DNA from: CAYXXZ01 sp964469165
GTDB lineage: Bacteria > Pseudomonadota > Gammaproteobacteria > Pseudomonadales > Porticoccaceae
NCBI GenBank assembly: GCA_964469165.1
Contig: CAYXXZ010000002.1
Span: forward strand, 50,438-114,437
Length of the DNA stretch: 64,000 bases
Direction: 5' to 3'
Part shown: positions 15,858-27,371 of the stretch, piece by piece
Layout: each line of letters opens with the position of its first letter
Numbering within the stretch: position 1 is the stretch's first letter
Program-made: the position numbers and the translations under genes
Notes under the pieces: generated by a model
What the model saw: only the letters and a program-made list of their open reading frames with translations
What the model was told of the DNA's origin: nothing
Database searches by the model: none

Positions 15858-17243
15858 ATGATTTTGTACGAACAATTCTATCATTTCAGCGCTGAACCCT
15901 TCAGGCTGAGTCCCGATCACGCCTTTGCCTACGCGCACAAGGGTTACACCAAGGCGCGCGCCTATCTCAGTTACGCATTCCTGCGCGCCGAAGGCTTTGT
16001 CATGATCACGGGCCGCCCCGGTACCGGCAAGACCACGCTGATCGGAACATTGATCGCCGAGCTGGCCAATGAATCCGTCCACATTGCCAATCTGGTTTGC
16101 ACACAATTGCAGGCAGACGAGTTGCTCAAGCTGGTAGCCTATGATTTCGGCATCTCACCCACCATCGTCGAGAAAGGCGAACTGCTTCAACACCTGACAC
16201 AGCAGTTGAAGCGCTGGCACCGGGATGGCCGCCGCGCCCTGCTGATCGTTGACGAGGCACAGGATCTGCCTGCCTGCGCCATGGAAGAACTGCGCTTGCT
16301 GACCAACATACAGGTCGATTCGCGGCCGCTTCTGCAAATTTTTCTGCTCGGCCAGCCGGAATTGCGAGAACTCATCCTGCATCCGAGAATGGAACAGGTT
16401 CATCAGCGCGTTATCGCCGCCACACATTTGCAGGCACTCGCGTGCGACGAAACCGAAGCCTACGTCCGGCACCGGCTCGACGTCGTCGACTGGGCCGGAG
16501 ATCCGACAATCAGCAAGCCCGTCTATCCGTTGATTCACCAGTTCAGCGAAGGCATCCCGCGCCGCATCAACCAGGTCTGTTCGCGTCTGTTGTTGCACTG
16601 CGCCGTGGAACAGCAACACCAGGTCAAGATCGCGGACATGCGTACCGTCGCCCAGGAGTTGCAGGACGAAAACCTGACGTCCGGCCCGCACTTCAAGGAA
16701 AGCGATTTTTGGGTAGAGGATATTTTTGAGGAGAGCCCGCACAAGAACGGGAAAACCATCAGTGGGGCCCCCGATGCTTGCGATGATATTCGACGTCAGC
16801 GCGCCGAGCCCGTCGCCGAGCTGAAACTGGTCGCGATTCGCGGGACATCCGGAAATTTCGCCACTCCGCAGGGTCAACACGACAGTCATGCCAGCAGGCC
16901 GCTTGCTTTTCCTGAACCGGACCTGGAAGAACCCATAGGCCAAACCGTATCATCTCGTCACCAAAAGCCGGATTCCGCTCTCTCGGCCCCAGCTTCGGAG
17001 ACTATCGAAATCAGCTCCCCGATCTCTGGCAACCCTGTCGCGCCTGTCGAAGAACGCCTGTGCCACGAAGCACTCCTGCAAAAGACCACTCGCACTTCAT
17101 CCGATCGCGGCGCAAAGGGGGCCGACAATAGTGCTTCCCCCCCTAAAAGCCCGGTACCCACTCCGAGCACCTGGCCGATCATGACCATTCTGCTTATCGT
17201 GTCGCTGACGATTGCCTGGGCGATCGCCTACTTCACGCAGTAG
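15858..17243 (+). CDS. PEP-CTERM-locus (XrtA-associated) ExeA-like ATPase
   Basis: Protein of 461 residues. AAA-type ATPase domain in the first ~270 residues: MILYEQFYHFSAEPFRLSPD start typical of ExeA/GspA-like ATPases, Walker A GRPGTGKTT (52-60), Walker B LLIVDEAQD (128-136), and sensor-like IFLLGQPELRELI. A low-complexity linker follows, and one C-terminal membrane helix (IMTILLIVSLTIAWAIAYF) anchors it. This family is a regular member of PEP-CTERM/EPS loci, where it is thought to work with chain-length or export proteins. ATG 15858 is used; ATG 15854 is in another frame. The ribosome site is weak. Confidence 0.85.
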   Translation: MILYEQFYHFSAEPFRLSPDHAFAYAHKGYTKARAYLSYAFLRAEGFVMITGRPGTGKTTLIGTLIAELANESVHIANLVCTQLQADELLKLVAYDFGISPTIVEKGELLQHLTQQLKRWHRDGRRALLIVDEAQDLPACAMEELRLLTNIQVDSRPLLQIFLLGQPELRELILHPRMEQVHQRVIAATHLQALACDETEAYVRHRLDVVDWAGDPTISKPVYPLIHQFSEGIPRRINQVCSRLLLHCAVEQQHQVKIADMRTVAQELQDENLTSGPHFKESDFWVEDIFEESPHKNGKTISGAPDACDDIRRQRAEPVAELKLVAIRGTSGNFATPQGQHDSHASRPLAFPEPDLEEPIGQTVSSRHQKPDSALSAPASETIEISSPISGNPVAPVEERLCHEALLQKTTRTSSDRGAKGADNSASPPKSPVPTPSTWPIMTILLIVSLTIAWAIAYFTQ

Positions 17244-17251
17244 TGGTTTGT

Positions 17252-17324
17252 GTAGGAGCCTGCCTGCAGGCGATCGTATGCCGTGCGTTCCGATGGTTGT
17301 GTCGCCTGCGGGCAGGCTCCTACA
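17252..17324. repeat. REP-like hairpin element
   Basis: Inverted arms TGTAGGAGCCTGCCTGCAGG and CCTGCGGGCAGGCTCCTACA around a loop with CCGTGCGTTCCGATGG. It starts 8 bases after the ATPase stop codon and is followed by the same AAGGTGTCGCGCCATCTCCT tail as the 6523 copy. The rest of the gap up to 17663 shows no gene; AAGGAG at 17648-17653 is the ribosome site of the next gene. Confidence 0.85.
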
Positions 17325-17663
17325 AGGTGTCGCGCCATCTCCTCTTGTAAGAGCGGCCCTGGAAGCTCTTTCCGCCTCACCCACGGTGCTTTTGATCTAC
17401 AGAAAAAACCTGCAAAAAATCAGGCAGGCCCACAAAAGTAATTTGTTGTCGTCAACGTGACCCAGCGTACATACGCCCATGGCCGAAGCTTCTAGTCTTC
17501 AAAGTACTGGTACCAGGTCTGTGACAACGAGTGCGACCCGAGACTGCGCCTCCAACGCCGACATGATAAAACGCCAGCGAGGTTATACAGAGTTACGCTT
17601 TCCTGGAAAAACAATCCATAAACGCCTTGGTATAGCTGCCGGCACGCGAAGGAGTCACGCGAT

Positions 17664-19085
17664 ATGCTTTCAGGTAATCTCGTTGGATTGAGGACGTTCA
17701 GTTATCGCCCGCATATCACCTATTCATGGCTGGCGATAATCGATGCAATACTCTTCTTCGCTTCCTGTTATGTAGCCACATGGCTCTATTTTCTTCCTCA
17801 GCCTACATCGATGCCGGATCATTTCGCGCAACTCCCCTACCGGGCGGCCACGTTTGCGGCCATGACAACCCTGGCAATGTTCTCCATGGGTTTATATCAA
17901 CCTCGCCTACGGGAAGGGGCGACCGGCATTCTCCTGCGCATGATCGGCGCATTCGTTCTGATGACCCTGGGCGTAGCGGCAATCATGTTTTTCGTGCCAG
18001 ACCTGCATTTATGGCGCGGCGTATTCGTCTATGCTGCTGTCATCGCATTTCTGGCAAGCTTGCTGACCCGCGGAATTTTTATCGAAACAGTCAGGCTCGA
18101 ACAATTCCGGCGCCGAATACTGGTACTGGGTTCAGGTAGCAAGGCTACCAATATCGCACGGAAAATGCGCCGCAAGAACGACTGCCACGGATTCCATCTG
18201 TACGGCTATGTTCGTGTGCCAGGTGAAGAGACCGCCATAACCAGCGGCAACCTGATCAGCCTGGATCGACCACTTTCCGAATTCGTCTGGGAAAAGAATA
18301 TCGACCAGGTGGTAGTCGCGCTGGACAACCAGCGGGAAAATATTCCCACGGAGGAGTTGCTGCGCTGCCGTATTCTTGGTGTCTCTGTGCTGGACATACT
18401 CGACTTTTTCGAAAAAGAGGCCGGCAAGGTGCTCGTGGAGGAAGCCTCGCCAGAGTGGTTTATCTTTGCCAAAGGCTTCAAGCGCCCATTCGCGGGCGGC
18501 GTCGGAAAAAGAGCGCTCGACATCGGCGCCGGCCTGTGTCTTTTGCTGGCAAGCTGGCCGGTGATGTTGCTCACGGTTATCGCCATAAAACTGGAGGATG
18601 GTCTCGATGCTCCAGTACTTTTCCGCCAGGCGCGCGTTGGCCTGCACGGGCAAGTATTCAACGTCATGAAATTCCGCAGCATGTCGATCGACGCGGAAGG
18701 CGATGGCAAAGCGCGCTGGGCTACCCGCAACGACACGAGAATTACCCGCGTTGGCCAGATCATCCGCAAATTGCGCATCGACGAGTTGCCACAAATCATC
18801 AATGTTCTGAGAGGTGACATGGCATTCGTCGGGCCACGACCAGAGCGCCCTGAATTCGTCTGTGAACTGGCTAAGGAGATTCCTTTCTTCGACAAACGTC
18901 ACTGCGTAAAGCCGGGTATTACCGGATGGGCGCAGCTGAATTACCCCTATGGCGCATCCATCACGGATGCCAAGCACAAGCTCGAGTTCGACTTGTATTA
19001 TGTGAAGAACCAGAGCCTCTACCTCGATTTCATGGTGCTTTTGCAAACCGTGGAAGTGGTGGTGTTTGGCAAGGGCGCCCACTAG
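17664..19085 (+). CDS. Exopolysaccharide sugar (undecaprenyl-phosphate) transferase, EpsB/PEP-CTERM type
   Basis: Protein of 473 residues of the polyprenyl glycosylphosphotransferase family. Four N-terminal membrane helices, a CoA-binding-like/Rossmann middle (ILVLGSGSKATNIARKM), one more helix near residue 290, then the catalytic C-terminal domain: KLEDGLDAPVLFRQARVG, FNVMKFRSM, LRKLRIDELPQ-type motif, GPRPERPEFV and KPGITGWAQLNYPYG. It should start repeat-unit synthesis by moving a sugar phosphate to undecaprenyl phosphate. The subtype fits the sugar transferases of PEP-CTERM loci. AAGGAG precedes the ATG by 10 bases. Confidence 0.9.
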   Translation: MLSGNLVGLRTFSYRPHITYSWLAIIDAILFFASCYVATWLYFLPQPTSMPDHFAQLPYRAATFAAMTTLAMFSMGLYQPRLREGATGILLRMIGAFVLMTLGVAAIMFFVPDLHLWRGVFVYAAVIAFLASLLTRGIFIETVRLEQFRRRILVLGSGSKATNIARKMRRKNDCHGFHLYGYVRVPGEETAITSGNLISLDRPLSEFVWEKNIDQVVVALDNQRENIPTEELLRCRILGVSVLDILDFFEKEAGKVLVEEASPEWFIFAKGFKRPFAGGVGKRALDIGAGLCLLLASWPVMLLTVIAIKLEDGLDAPVLFRQARVGLHGQVFNVMKFRSMSIDAEGDGKARWATRNDTRITRVGQIIRKLRIDELPQIINVLRGDMAFVGPRPERPEFVCELAKEIPFFDKRHCVKPGITGWAQLNYPYGASITDAKHKLEFDLYYVKNQSLYLDFMVLLQTVEVVVFGKGAH

Positions 19086-19127
19086 AGAATGGTATGTGTC
19101 AAACATTTACCACTGAAGAGGGTTCGA

Positions 19128-20477
19128 ATGGCCGGCAGAATTTTGATTGTTACGGCGGATGCCTCTCATACCAGGTTTCTGGAAGACTGCCTGCGCGCGA
19201 CGAATGATGGCATGTTTATACCAAGATCCAGCTCGCGGCTCGACAGTGCACTTGAGATCCTTCAATCAGATCCTATGGATGCCATTCTCGCCGACCTCTC
19301 GCTGCCGGACGGTCGCGGCATGGCCGTCTTCGAGCAGCTTCTGGAGCGCGCTCCCGACACACCCATCATCCTTTTCGCAGAACCGGACGACGAAGCACAC
19401 GCCATCGATGCCTTGCAACAGGGCGCCCAGGGTTATCTCACCAAAGGCCGCTTCAGCAGTGCCTTCATCGTGCGACTGATCAGCAATGTCGTCGCCCGCA
19501 AGACAATCGAGGAATCCCTTTTCATCGAAAAAATCCGCACCGAAATTACCCTCGACTCGATAAGCGACTCGGTGATCACCACGGACATGCACGGCAACGT
19601 CGACTATCTGAATCAGGCCGCCGAGAAAATGACCGGCTGGTCGAAAGAGGATGCGCTGGGTCGCCCCATCAGAGAGGTGATGCCCGTCATCGCCAGCGAC
19701 ACGCATCAGCCCGACATCAACCCCGGGGAACAGGTGCTGCGGACAGGCACATCGGTGGCGCGGAAATCCGGCGTCATCCTGCTGCATCGCGACGGAGGCG
19801 AGAGCACCATCGAGGAATACGCGGTTCCCATTCACGACTCCACGGGGAAGTCACGCGGCGCCGTGGTGGTGTTTCACGATATCTCCGCCTCGAAGGAAAT
19901 GACGGAAAGAATGGCGCATCTTGCGCAACACGATTTTCTGACAGACCTGCCCAACCGGGTACTGCTTCAGGACCGGATTTCGCAGGCCATCGAACTGGCC
20001 GCGCGGCGCGGCACCACCCTCGCAGTGCTATTTCTCGATCTCGACAACTTCAAACCCATCAACGACTCTCTGGGTCACGACATTGGAGACAAGTTACTCT
20101 GCGCCGTGGCCGGACGGTTGAGCGCCTGCGTGCGCAGTTCCGATACAGTAAGCCGCTCGGGTGGCGATGAATTCATCATTCTGGTTCAGGGGGAGGATCG
20201 GACCGACAACACCACCACCGTCGCCAGAAAAATTCGCGGCGCCTTCGCCGACCCATTCCTGATTAGCGGCCACGAACTGCATGTCACGGCAAGCATCGGC
20301 ATCAGCCTCTATCCCAATGATGCAAGAGAGGCAGAAACACTGATCAAGAAAGCCGACATCGCGATGTACGAAGCCAAGTGCCAGGGCGGCAATAACTACC
20401 AGTTTTACAACCTCGGAATGAACAGGCATGTCATGCCACAGCGCGTTGAGGAAAAACTGAAACATCACCAGTCCTGA
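19128..20477 (+). CDS. Receiver-PAS-GGDEF protein, probable diguanylate cyclase
   Basis: Protein of 449 residues from ATG 19128, chosen for the GAAGAGGG site at 19115-19122. N-terminal receiver-like domain with Asp 56 (ILADLSLPDG). PAS domain at about residues 140-260 (SDSVITTDMHGNVDYLNQAA). C-terminal GGDEF domain with intact SGGDEF and an inhibitory RxxD site (RSSD) exactly five residues earlier, so it should make cyclic di-GMP with product feedback. It follows the sugar transferase by 42 bases and may share its transcript, tying c-di-GMP to polymer output. The N-terminal acidic pocket has one clear Asp (residue 11), so phosphorylation is likely but not certain. Confidence 0.85.
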   Translation: MAGRILIVTADASHTRFLEDCLRATNDGMFIPRSSSRLDSALEILQSDPMDAILADLSLPDGRGMAVFEQLLERAPDTPIILFAEPDDEAHAIDALQQGAQGYLTKGRFSSAFIVRLISNVVARKTIEESLFIEKIRTEITLDSISDSVITTDMHGNVDYLNQAAEKMTGWSKEDALGRPIREVMPVIASDTHQPDINPGEQVLRTGTSVARKSGVILLHRDGGESTIEEYAVPIHDSTGKSRGAVVVFHDISASKEMTERMAHLAQHDFLTDLPNRVLLQDRISQAIELAARRGTTLAVLFLDLDNFKPINDSLGHDIGDKLLCAVAGRLSACVRSSDTVSRSGGDEFIILVQGEDRTDNTTTVARKIRGAFADPFLISGHELHVTASIGISLYPNDAREAETLIKKADIAMYEAKCQGGNNYQFYNLGMNRHVMPQRVEEKLKHHQS

Positions 20478-20563
20478 GCAGGTTGCAGGCGTGCAGTCAT
20501 CACAACGTGACTCTGAGCGACAGGTCGCCAGACGACTCAATGTCAGAAATTTTCTACGGGCAT

Positions 20564-20591
20564 AAAAAACCCCGGAAATCCGGGGTTTTTT
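20564..20591. terminator. Bidirectional terminator
   Basis: A6-CCCCGG-AAAT-CCGGGG-T6 is symmetric, so it can end transcripts of the GGDEF gene on the plus strand and of the tRNA-Leu/secG unit on the minus strand. Confidence 0.92.
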
Positions 20592-20622
20592 GTGCATCCC
20601 TGAATGATACTGGATGCGGATA

Positions 20623-20707
20623 TGGTGCCCAGGGCCGGATTTGAACCGGCACGACTTGCGTCACTACCCCCTCAAGATAGCGTGTCTACCAATTTCACCA
20701 CCTGGGC
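20623..20707 (-). tRNA. leuU: tRNA-Leu (anticodon GAG)
   Basis: An 85-base gene with an encoded CCA end. It has the acceptor stem GCCCAGG/CCTGGGC, a long variable arm of class II type, and the T-loop GGTTCAAATCC. The anticodon stem-loop CTATC-TTGAGGG-GGTAG gives anticodon GAG (reads CUC/CUU). It lies 30 bases downstream of secG, the arrangement seen in many gammaproteobacteria. Confidence 0.95.
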
Positions 20708-20736
20708 TTTGAAACTATTTCTCGCGTGCCGCTTGC

Positions 20737-21126
20737 TCAGTCATTCGTGGTTGCAGGTGCCTGTGGCACCGTGTCACCAGCGGGAATTTCCTGACTTGGC
20801 TGCGCTGCACCGGCGGATGGAATTTCACCCTTTTGCTGCGCTGCGGGAACGCCGAAATCCTCGCTTTGCGGCAGGTAGCGATCTTCCACTACTGCGCCTC
20901 TTTTTGCAATAACTGCCAGCGAAATACTGGTAATAAAAAACAATGTTGCGAAAATCGCGGTCGCCTTGCTGAAGAAATTCCAGCTGCCCGCGCTGCCAAA
21001 CATGGTCTGTGATGCGCCTGCACCAAAAGACGCACCGGCATCCGCACCCTTGCCCTGTTGTAGTAACACCAAAACAACAATGATCCCCGCTATCAGCAGG
21101 TGTACCGCCAGAATAATCTGTACCAT
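20737..21126 (-). CDS. secG: Preprotein translocase subunit SecG
   Basis: Protein of 129 residues with two membrane helices (residues 3-20 and about 52-72) joined by the conserved loop LLQQGKGADAGASFGAGASQTMFGS. This is the hallmark of SecG, the accessory subunit of the SecYEG channel. The Pro/Gln/Ala-rich C-terminal tail is longer than in E. coli. It sits just downstream of tpiA and upstream of tRNA-Leu. Confidence 0.96.
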   Translation of the reverse strand: MVQIILAVHLLIAGIIVVLVLLQQGKGADAGASFGAGASQTMFGSAGSWNFFSKATAIFATLFFITSISLAVIAKRGAVVEDRYLPQSEDFGVPAAQQKGEIPSAGAAQPSQEIPAGDTVPQAPATTND

Positions 21127-21132
21127 AGGTTT

Positions 21133-21882
21133 TTAATTCGCTTCTGCGCTTTTGCAGATCGCCAGAAATTCATCGATATCGAGAGACGCGCCCCCGACAA
21201 GACCACCGTCTATATCCGGCTGTGAAAACAACGCACCGGCGTTGTCACCTTTCACACTGCCGCCGTACAAAATTCTCGTCTTTTCCGCTGCTTCGGCAAG
21301 GCCTTCACCAGCGAGAAAACTCCGTATCGCGCGGTGTACTTCCTGAGCCTGTTCCGGCGTTGCGGTCTGGCCGCTGCCGATTGCCCAGACTGGTTCGTAG
21401 GCAATCACGGCATCCGTCACTGATGCCAGGCCCACCTTGTCGGCCACCGCTTGCAACTGCGTCCGCACCACGTCCAGCGTACGCCCTGCATTGCGCTCGT
21501 CCAGAGATTCGCCGACACAGAGCACGGGTATCAGGCCCGCCGCCTTTGCCATGGCAAATTTTTCTGCCACCACCTGGTTGCTCTCAGCGTACAGCGCACG
21601 TCTCTCGGAATGTCCGACGATGACATAACGACAGCCGATATCCACCAGCATGTGCGCCGACACTTCCCCGGTAAAGGCACCTTGAGCATCGCTGCTCAGG
21701 TTCTGTGCCCCGATGGCTGCGACACCTGCACCCGCTGTCACTGCATCGCCGAGATAAACGAATGGCGGAAACACTGCAACGTCGACACCAAGGGCATTTT
21801 CCTGAAGGCTGCCGAAGTAGGCTTCGAGAAATTCCCGCGAGCCATGCATTTTCCAGTTAGCTGCCACCAGAGGCTTGCGCAT
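21133..21882 (-). CDS. tpiA: Triose-phosphate isomerase
   Basis: Protein of 249 residues from ATG 21882 (MRKPLVAANWKMHG), preceded by GAGGGA. Catalytic motifs are intact: Asn/Lys in AANWKMHG, His in VGHSERR, and Glu in AYEPVWAIGSG, with the phosphate loop YGGSVKGDN. It interconverts dihydroxyacetone phosphate and glyceraldehyde 3-phosphate in glycolysis. It lies 6 bases before secG, so the two are co-transcribed. Confidence 0.97.
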   Translation of the reverse strand: MRKPLVAANWKMHGSREFLEAYFGSLQENALGVDVAVFPPFVYLGDAVTAGAGVAAIGAQNLSSDAQGAFTGEVSAHMLVDIGCRYVIVGHSERRALYAESNQVVAEKFAMAKAAGLIPVLCVGESLDERNAGRTLDVVRTQLQAVADKVGLASVTDAVIAYEPVWAIGSGQTATPEQAQEVHRAIRSFLAGEGLAEAAEKTRILYGGSVKGDNAGALFSQPDIDGGLVGGASLDIDEFLAICKSAEAN

Positions 21883-21977
21883 CAGAACTTGTCCCTCAAC
21901 TGAAAACACTGGCCCCGCCTGTCACCGCAAGGGGCGCAAATGGTAGCGGAGTCGCCTTCAAGATACAAGGGCGACGC

Positions 21978-23318
21978 TCAGGAAGCGGCCTCTTTCACGG
22001 CATCCGCGATTATTTGCGCGAGGCGCTGCACCTGGTCGGCATCCGCGCCCTCGACCATGACGCGAATCACCGGCTCGGTGCCGGAGGGCCGCAGCAGCAC
22101 ACGTCCGCTGCCCGCCAGTTCCGCTTCCGCCGCGGCCAGCGCGGCCCGCACGGCAGGCGCGTCGAGATCGGGCTTTTCCGCGACGCGCACGTTGATCATG
22201 ACCTGGGGCAGCTTGTGCATGTCGCTGCTCAGCTCGGCAAGGGATTTTCCGGAATACACCAGTGCGCGCATGACCTGAAGCGCGGCGACGACGCCGTCGC
22301 CCGTCGTGGTCTGATCGCTGCAGACAATGTGCCCCGAGTTTTCTCCGCCCAGTGCCCAGCCTTTTTCCTTCATGGCCTCGATGACGTAGCGATCGCCCAC
22401 GTTGGCGCGCACGAAGGGGACGTCGAGATCGCGCAGGGCAAGTTCCAGCCCGTAGTTGGACATGAGAGTGCCCACCACGCCACCACAGTGCTTGCCGCGT
22501 TCGAGGTAATTGCGGGCGATGATGTAGAGGATTTCATCGCCGTCCACCAGTTCGCCCCGGTGGTTCACCATCATCACCCGATCACCATCGCCGTCGAATG
22601 CCACCCCGAGGTCGGCCTTGCGAGCCAGCACTTCGCGGGCCATGGTCTGCCAGTGGGTGGATCCGCAGTTTTCATTGATGTTCAAACCATCGGGTTCGGC
22701 CGCGACGACACTGACCTGGGCACCCAGCTCGCGGAACACATTGGGGGCGACGTGGTAGGTGGCGCCATTGGCGCAATCGACCACGACCTTGAGGCCTTCC
22801 AGACTGAATCCCGAAGGCACCGTGCCCTTGCAGAATTCGATGTAACGCCCGGCGGCATCGGCAATCCGGTGAGCGCGCCCCAGTTCCGCGGATACGCTGG
22901 TGTGGAGCGGGTAGTCCAGGTATTCCTCGATCAGCGTCTCGATGCCATCCGACAGCTTGTAGCCGTCACCGCCAAAAAACTTGATGCCGTTGTCGTCGAA
23001 AGGATTGTGTGAAGCACTGATGACAATGCCGGCCTGGGCGCGAAATGTGCGGGTAAGGTAGGCGATTGCCGGGGTCGGCATGGGGCCCAGCAGGCCCACG
23101 TTGACGCCCGCGGCGATCAGGCCGGCCTGCAGCGCTGATTCGAACATGTAGCCTGAGACGCGGGTATCCTTGCCCAACAGGATCAGGCGGCGGCCCTTGG
23201 CATTTTCGCTGAATACCTTACCCGCCGCCCAACCCAGCTTGAGAATGAAATCCGCTGTGACCGGGGGTTCGCCGACCCGTCCTCGAATACCATCGGTGCC
23301 AAAGTATTTTCTGCTCAC
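21978..23318 (-). CDS. glmM: Phosphoglucosamine mutase
   Basis: Protein of 446 residues starting MSRKYFGTDGIRGRVG. The phosphoserine loop is GIVISASHNPFDDNG, the metal-binding loop is DGDGDR and the sugar-binding loop is GGENSGH. It converts glucosamine-6-phosphate to glucosamine-1-phosphate, the route to UDP-GlcNAc for peptidoglycan, LPS and the acidic polysaccharide inferred for this locus. It overlaps the end of folP by 4 bases in the conserved ftsH-folP-glmM order. Confidence 0.97.
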   Translation of the reverse strand: MSRKYFGTDGIRGRVGEPPVTADFILKLGWAAGKVFSENAKGRRLILLGKDTRVSGYMFESALQAGLIAAGVNVGLLGPMPTPAIAYLTRTFRAQAGIVISASHNPFDDNGIKFFGGDGYKLSDGIETLIEEYLDYPLHTSVSAELGRAHRIADAAGRYIEFCKGTVPSGFSLEGLKVVVDCANGATYHVAPNVFRELGAQVSVVAAEPDGLNINENCGSTHWQTMAREVLARKADLGVAFDGDGDRVMMVNHRGELVDGDEILYIIARNYLERGKHCGGVVGTLMSNYGLELALRDLDVPFVRANVGDRYVIEAMKEKGWALGGENSGHIVCSDQTTTGDGVVAALQVMRALVYSGKSLAELSSDMHKLPQVMINVRVAEKPDLDAPAVRAALAAAEAELAGSGRVLLRPSGTEPVIRVMVEGADADQVQRLAQIIADAVKEAAS

Positions 23319-24160
23319 AGCCTGCCATCCTCCACGGCATAAAACATTTTCAGGGCGTCCACGGTCTGCGCCACATCGTGAACACGAACGATTCTCACGC
23401 CCTTCTGCACCGCCAACAACGCCAGGGCAAGGCTGCCCGCAAGGCGCTGTGCGGGCTCGCGCCCGGTGATTTCGCCCACCATCCGCTTGCGGGAAACGCC
23501 GACAAGCACAGGAAAGCCTTCATTCACCAGGGAGGGCAGCTCCCTGAACAAGGTCAGGTTGTGTTCGAGATTCTTGCCAAATCCAAAACCGGGGTCGAGG
23601 ACGATATTGTCTGCCGCGATGCCCGCCGCGGTGCAATCCGCAACCCGGCGCCGCAGAAACGCGTTCACTTCCACCACCACATCGGCGTAGACGGGGTTTG
23701 CCTGCATGACATCGGGCTCTGCCGGCATGTGCATGATGCATACCGGCACGCCACTCTCGGCTGCGGCAGCCAGCGCACCGGGGCGCGATAGCGCACGCAC
23801 GTCGTTGATCATGTCCGCGCCCTCGGCGCAGGCGGCACGCACCACGTCGGGGCTGCTGGTGTCGACGGAAACCGGAATCGGGAAGTGTTTCTTCAACAGC
23901 CTTACCGCGGGAATGACCCGGGCCAGCTCTTCATCGACGCCAACCTGGGCAGCGCCGGGACGGGTGGATTCACCACCGACATCGAACAGGTGCACCCCCG
24001 CCGCCGCCATGGCTTCGGCTTCACCGAGAAACGCCCGGGCGTCGAAGCCGCCGGCGTAGAAGCGGCCACCGTCGGAGAAGGAGTCGGGCGTGACATTGAG
24101 GATGCCCATGACTGCTGCCCTCCCGTCGGGAGGGAGCAGCCGGGCCAAGGCTGGATTCAT
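23315..24160 (-). CDS. folP: Dihydropteroate synthase
   Basis: Protein of 281 residues from ATG 24160, which begins 23 bases after the ftsH stop; an upstream extension would overlap ftsH. The pterin-binding motif GILNVTPDSFSDGG and the later VGGESTRPGA and DPGFGFGK motifs are intact. It joins p-aminobenzoate to the pterin pyrophosphate in folate synthesis. Confidence 0.95.
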   Translation of the reverse strand: MNPALARLLPPDGRAAVMGILNVTPDSFSDGGRFYAGGFDARAFLGEAEAMAAAGVHLFDVGGESTRPGAAQVGVDEELARVIPAVRLLKKHFPIPVSVDTSSPDVVRAACAEGADMINDVRALSRPGALAAAAESGVPVCIMHMPAEPDVMQANPVYADVVVEVNAFLRRRVADCTAAGIAADNIVLDPGFGFGKNLEHNLTLFRELPSLVNEGFPVLVGVSRKRMVGEITGREPAQRLAGSLALALLAVQKGVRIVRVHDVAQTVDALKMFYAVEDGRL

Positions 24161-24182
24161 GCGGTCAAGCGCAAGAAGGAGA

Positions 24183-26087
<1,905 letters not shown>

Positions 26088-26121
26088 GGTCGATTCCTCA
26101 CATTCGGCACCACTATACCAG

Positions 26122-26772
26122 CTAACGCTGGGCCCTGTCCTCAGCGCGGGCCTCTGCCTTGAAGCCTTTGGCAACCACGTAAATCTCCCGCGAGCGCGCC
26201 CGCGAGGCGTCGGGCTTGCGGATGGCAACGGATCGATAGGCGCGTTTCAGATCCACCAGAAAAGCGTCGAAACCCTCGCCCTGAAACACTTTGGCAACGA
26301 AAACACCGCCCGGTTTCAGTATCTGTGCAGCCATGTCTGCCGCCAGTTCCACCAGGTACATGGCGCGCGGCTGATCCACAGCCTTCATACCACTCATATT
26401 GGGGGCCATATCGGAAATTACAAGGTCGGCCTGGCCGTCGCCCAGCACATCGAGGATCTCCTGAAAGACGGATTCCTCGGTGAAATCGCCCAGCACGAAG
26501 TCGACCCCCGCAACCGCATCCATGGGCAGAATATCGGAGGCGATCACCCGCCCCTTGTCGCCCACTTTTTCAGCCGCCACCTGGGTCCAGCCACCGGGAG
26601 CCGCGCCCAGGTCCAGCACCGTCATACCGGGCCGGAACAGGCGATCCTTCTTGTCCAGCTCGATGAGCTTGTAGCTCGCTCTGGAGCGATAGCCCTCGGC
26701 GCGGGAACGCTGCACATAGGGGTCCTTCTCGTGTTCACGCAGCCAGCGGCCACTGCTTTTCGATCGCGCCAT
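26122..26772 (-). CDS. rlmE: 23S rRNA 2'-O-ribose methyltransferase RlmE (FtsJ/RrmJ)
   Basis: Protein of 216 residues. SAM-binding motif VLDLGAAPGGWTQVA, and the catalytic K-D-K-E tetrad is visible (Lys in SYKLIEL, Asp in VISDMAPNMSG, Lys in VFVAKVFQG, Glu in SREIYVVAKG). It methylates U2552 of 23S rRNA in late 50S assembly. It is divergent from yhbY, another ribosome-assembly gene, across a ~200-base gap. Confidence 0.96.
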   Translation of the reverse strand: MARSKSSGRWLREHEKDPYVQRSRAEGYRSRASYKLIELDKKDRLFRPGMTVLDLGAAPGGWTQVAAEKVGDKGRVIASDILPMDAVAGVDFVLGDFTEESVFQEILDVLGDGQADLVISDMAPNMSGMKAVDQPRAMYLVELAADMAAQILKPGGVFVAKVFQGEGFDAFLVDLKRAYRSVAIRKPDASRARSREIYVVAKGFKAEARAEDRAQR

Positions 26773-26975
26773 GAGTCCTCGTCCGCGGTCACTGTGTCGA
26801 AGCCGCCATTATGACAGCAGGCGGAATCCGGGGGGAAACAGGCTGCGCACTCAGCCGCGCAACCTGGATCAACAAGACAATATCTCGTCACAAAAATCGT
26901 GCGCGGCCCCCATCAGGGGATAACCTTTCACCCGCTTCACGGTTACAATGGCCGACCTTTCACGCACTGATTGCC

Positions 26976-27290
26976 ATGACGCTGACCAACACTCGCAAAA
27001 AATACCTTCGCACGCTGGGCCACAGACTCAACCCGGTGGTCACCGTGGCCGGCAAGGGGCTTACCGACGCCGTGGTCGCCGAGATCGACCGGGCACTCAC
27101 CGACCATGAACTGATCAAGGTGCGCCTCACGGTGGGTGATCGGGATCTCAAGAAAAGCCTGATCGATGAAATCTGTACCCGCCTCGCTGCCGATGAGGTT
27201 CAGGTCATCGGCCATATCTTGTTGCTGTTCCGCGCCGCGAAAAAGCCCGATCCGAAGCTCTCCAACCTGCTGCGGGAACCGGGGTTGTGA
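26976..27290 (+). CDS. yhbY: YhbY-family RNA-binding protein (CRM domain)
   Basis: Protein of 104 residues from ATG 26976. The CRM fold is recognisable: KYLRTLGHRLNPVVTVAGKGLTDAVVAEI, then LIKVRL and the late GHILLLFRA. YhbY associates with pre-50S particles. The upstream extension of the frame has no start with a good ribosome site. Divergent from rlmE, as in related genomes. Confidence 0.93.
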   Translation: MTLTNTRKKYLRTLGHRLNPVVTVAGKGLTDAVVAEIDRALTDHELIKVRLTVGDRDLKKSLIDEICTRLAADEVQVIGHILLLFRAAKKPDPKLSNLLREPGL

Positions 27291-27371
27291 GTGACACCCT
27301 GCAGTCGGTGTGCCTGTAAGTCAAAAATCTGGGGTGCGGCCTGTGGTTGAGCTATAAGCCGTAAGCTGTAA

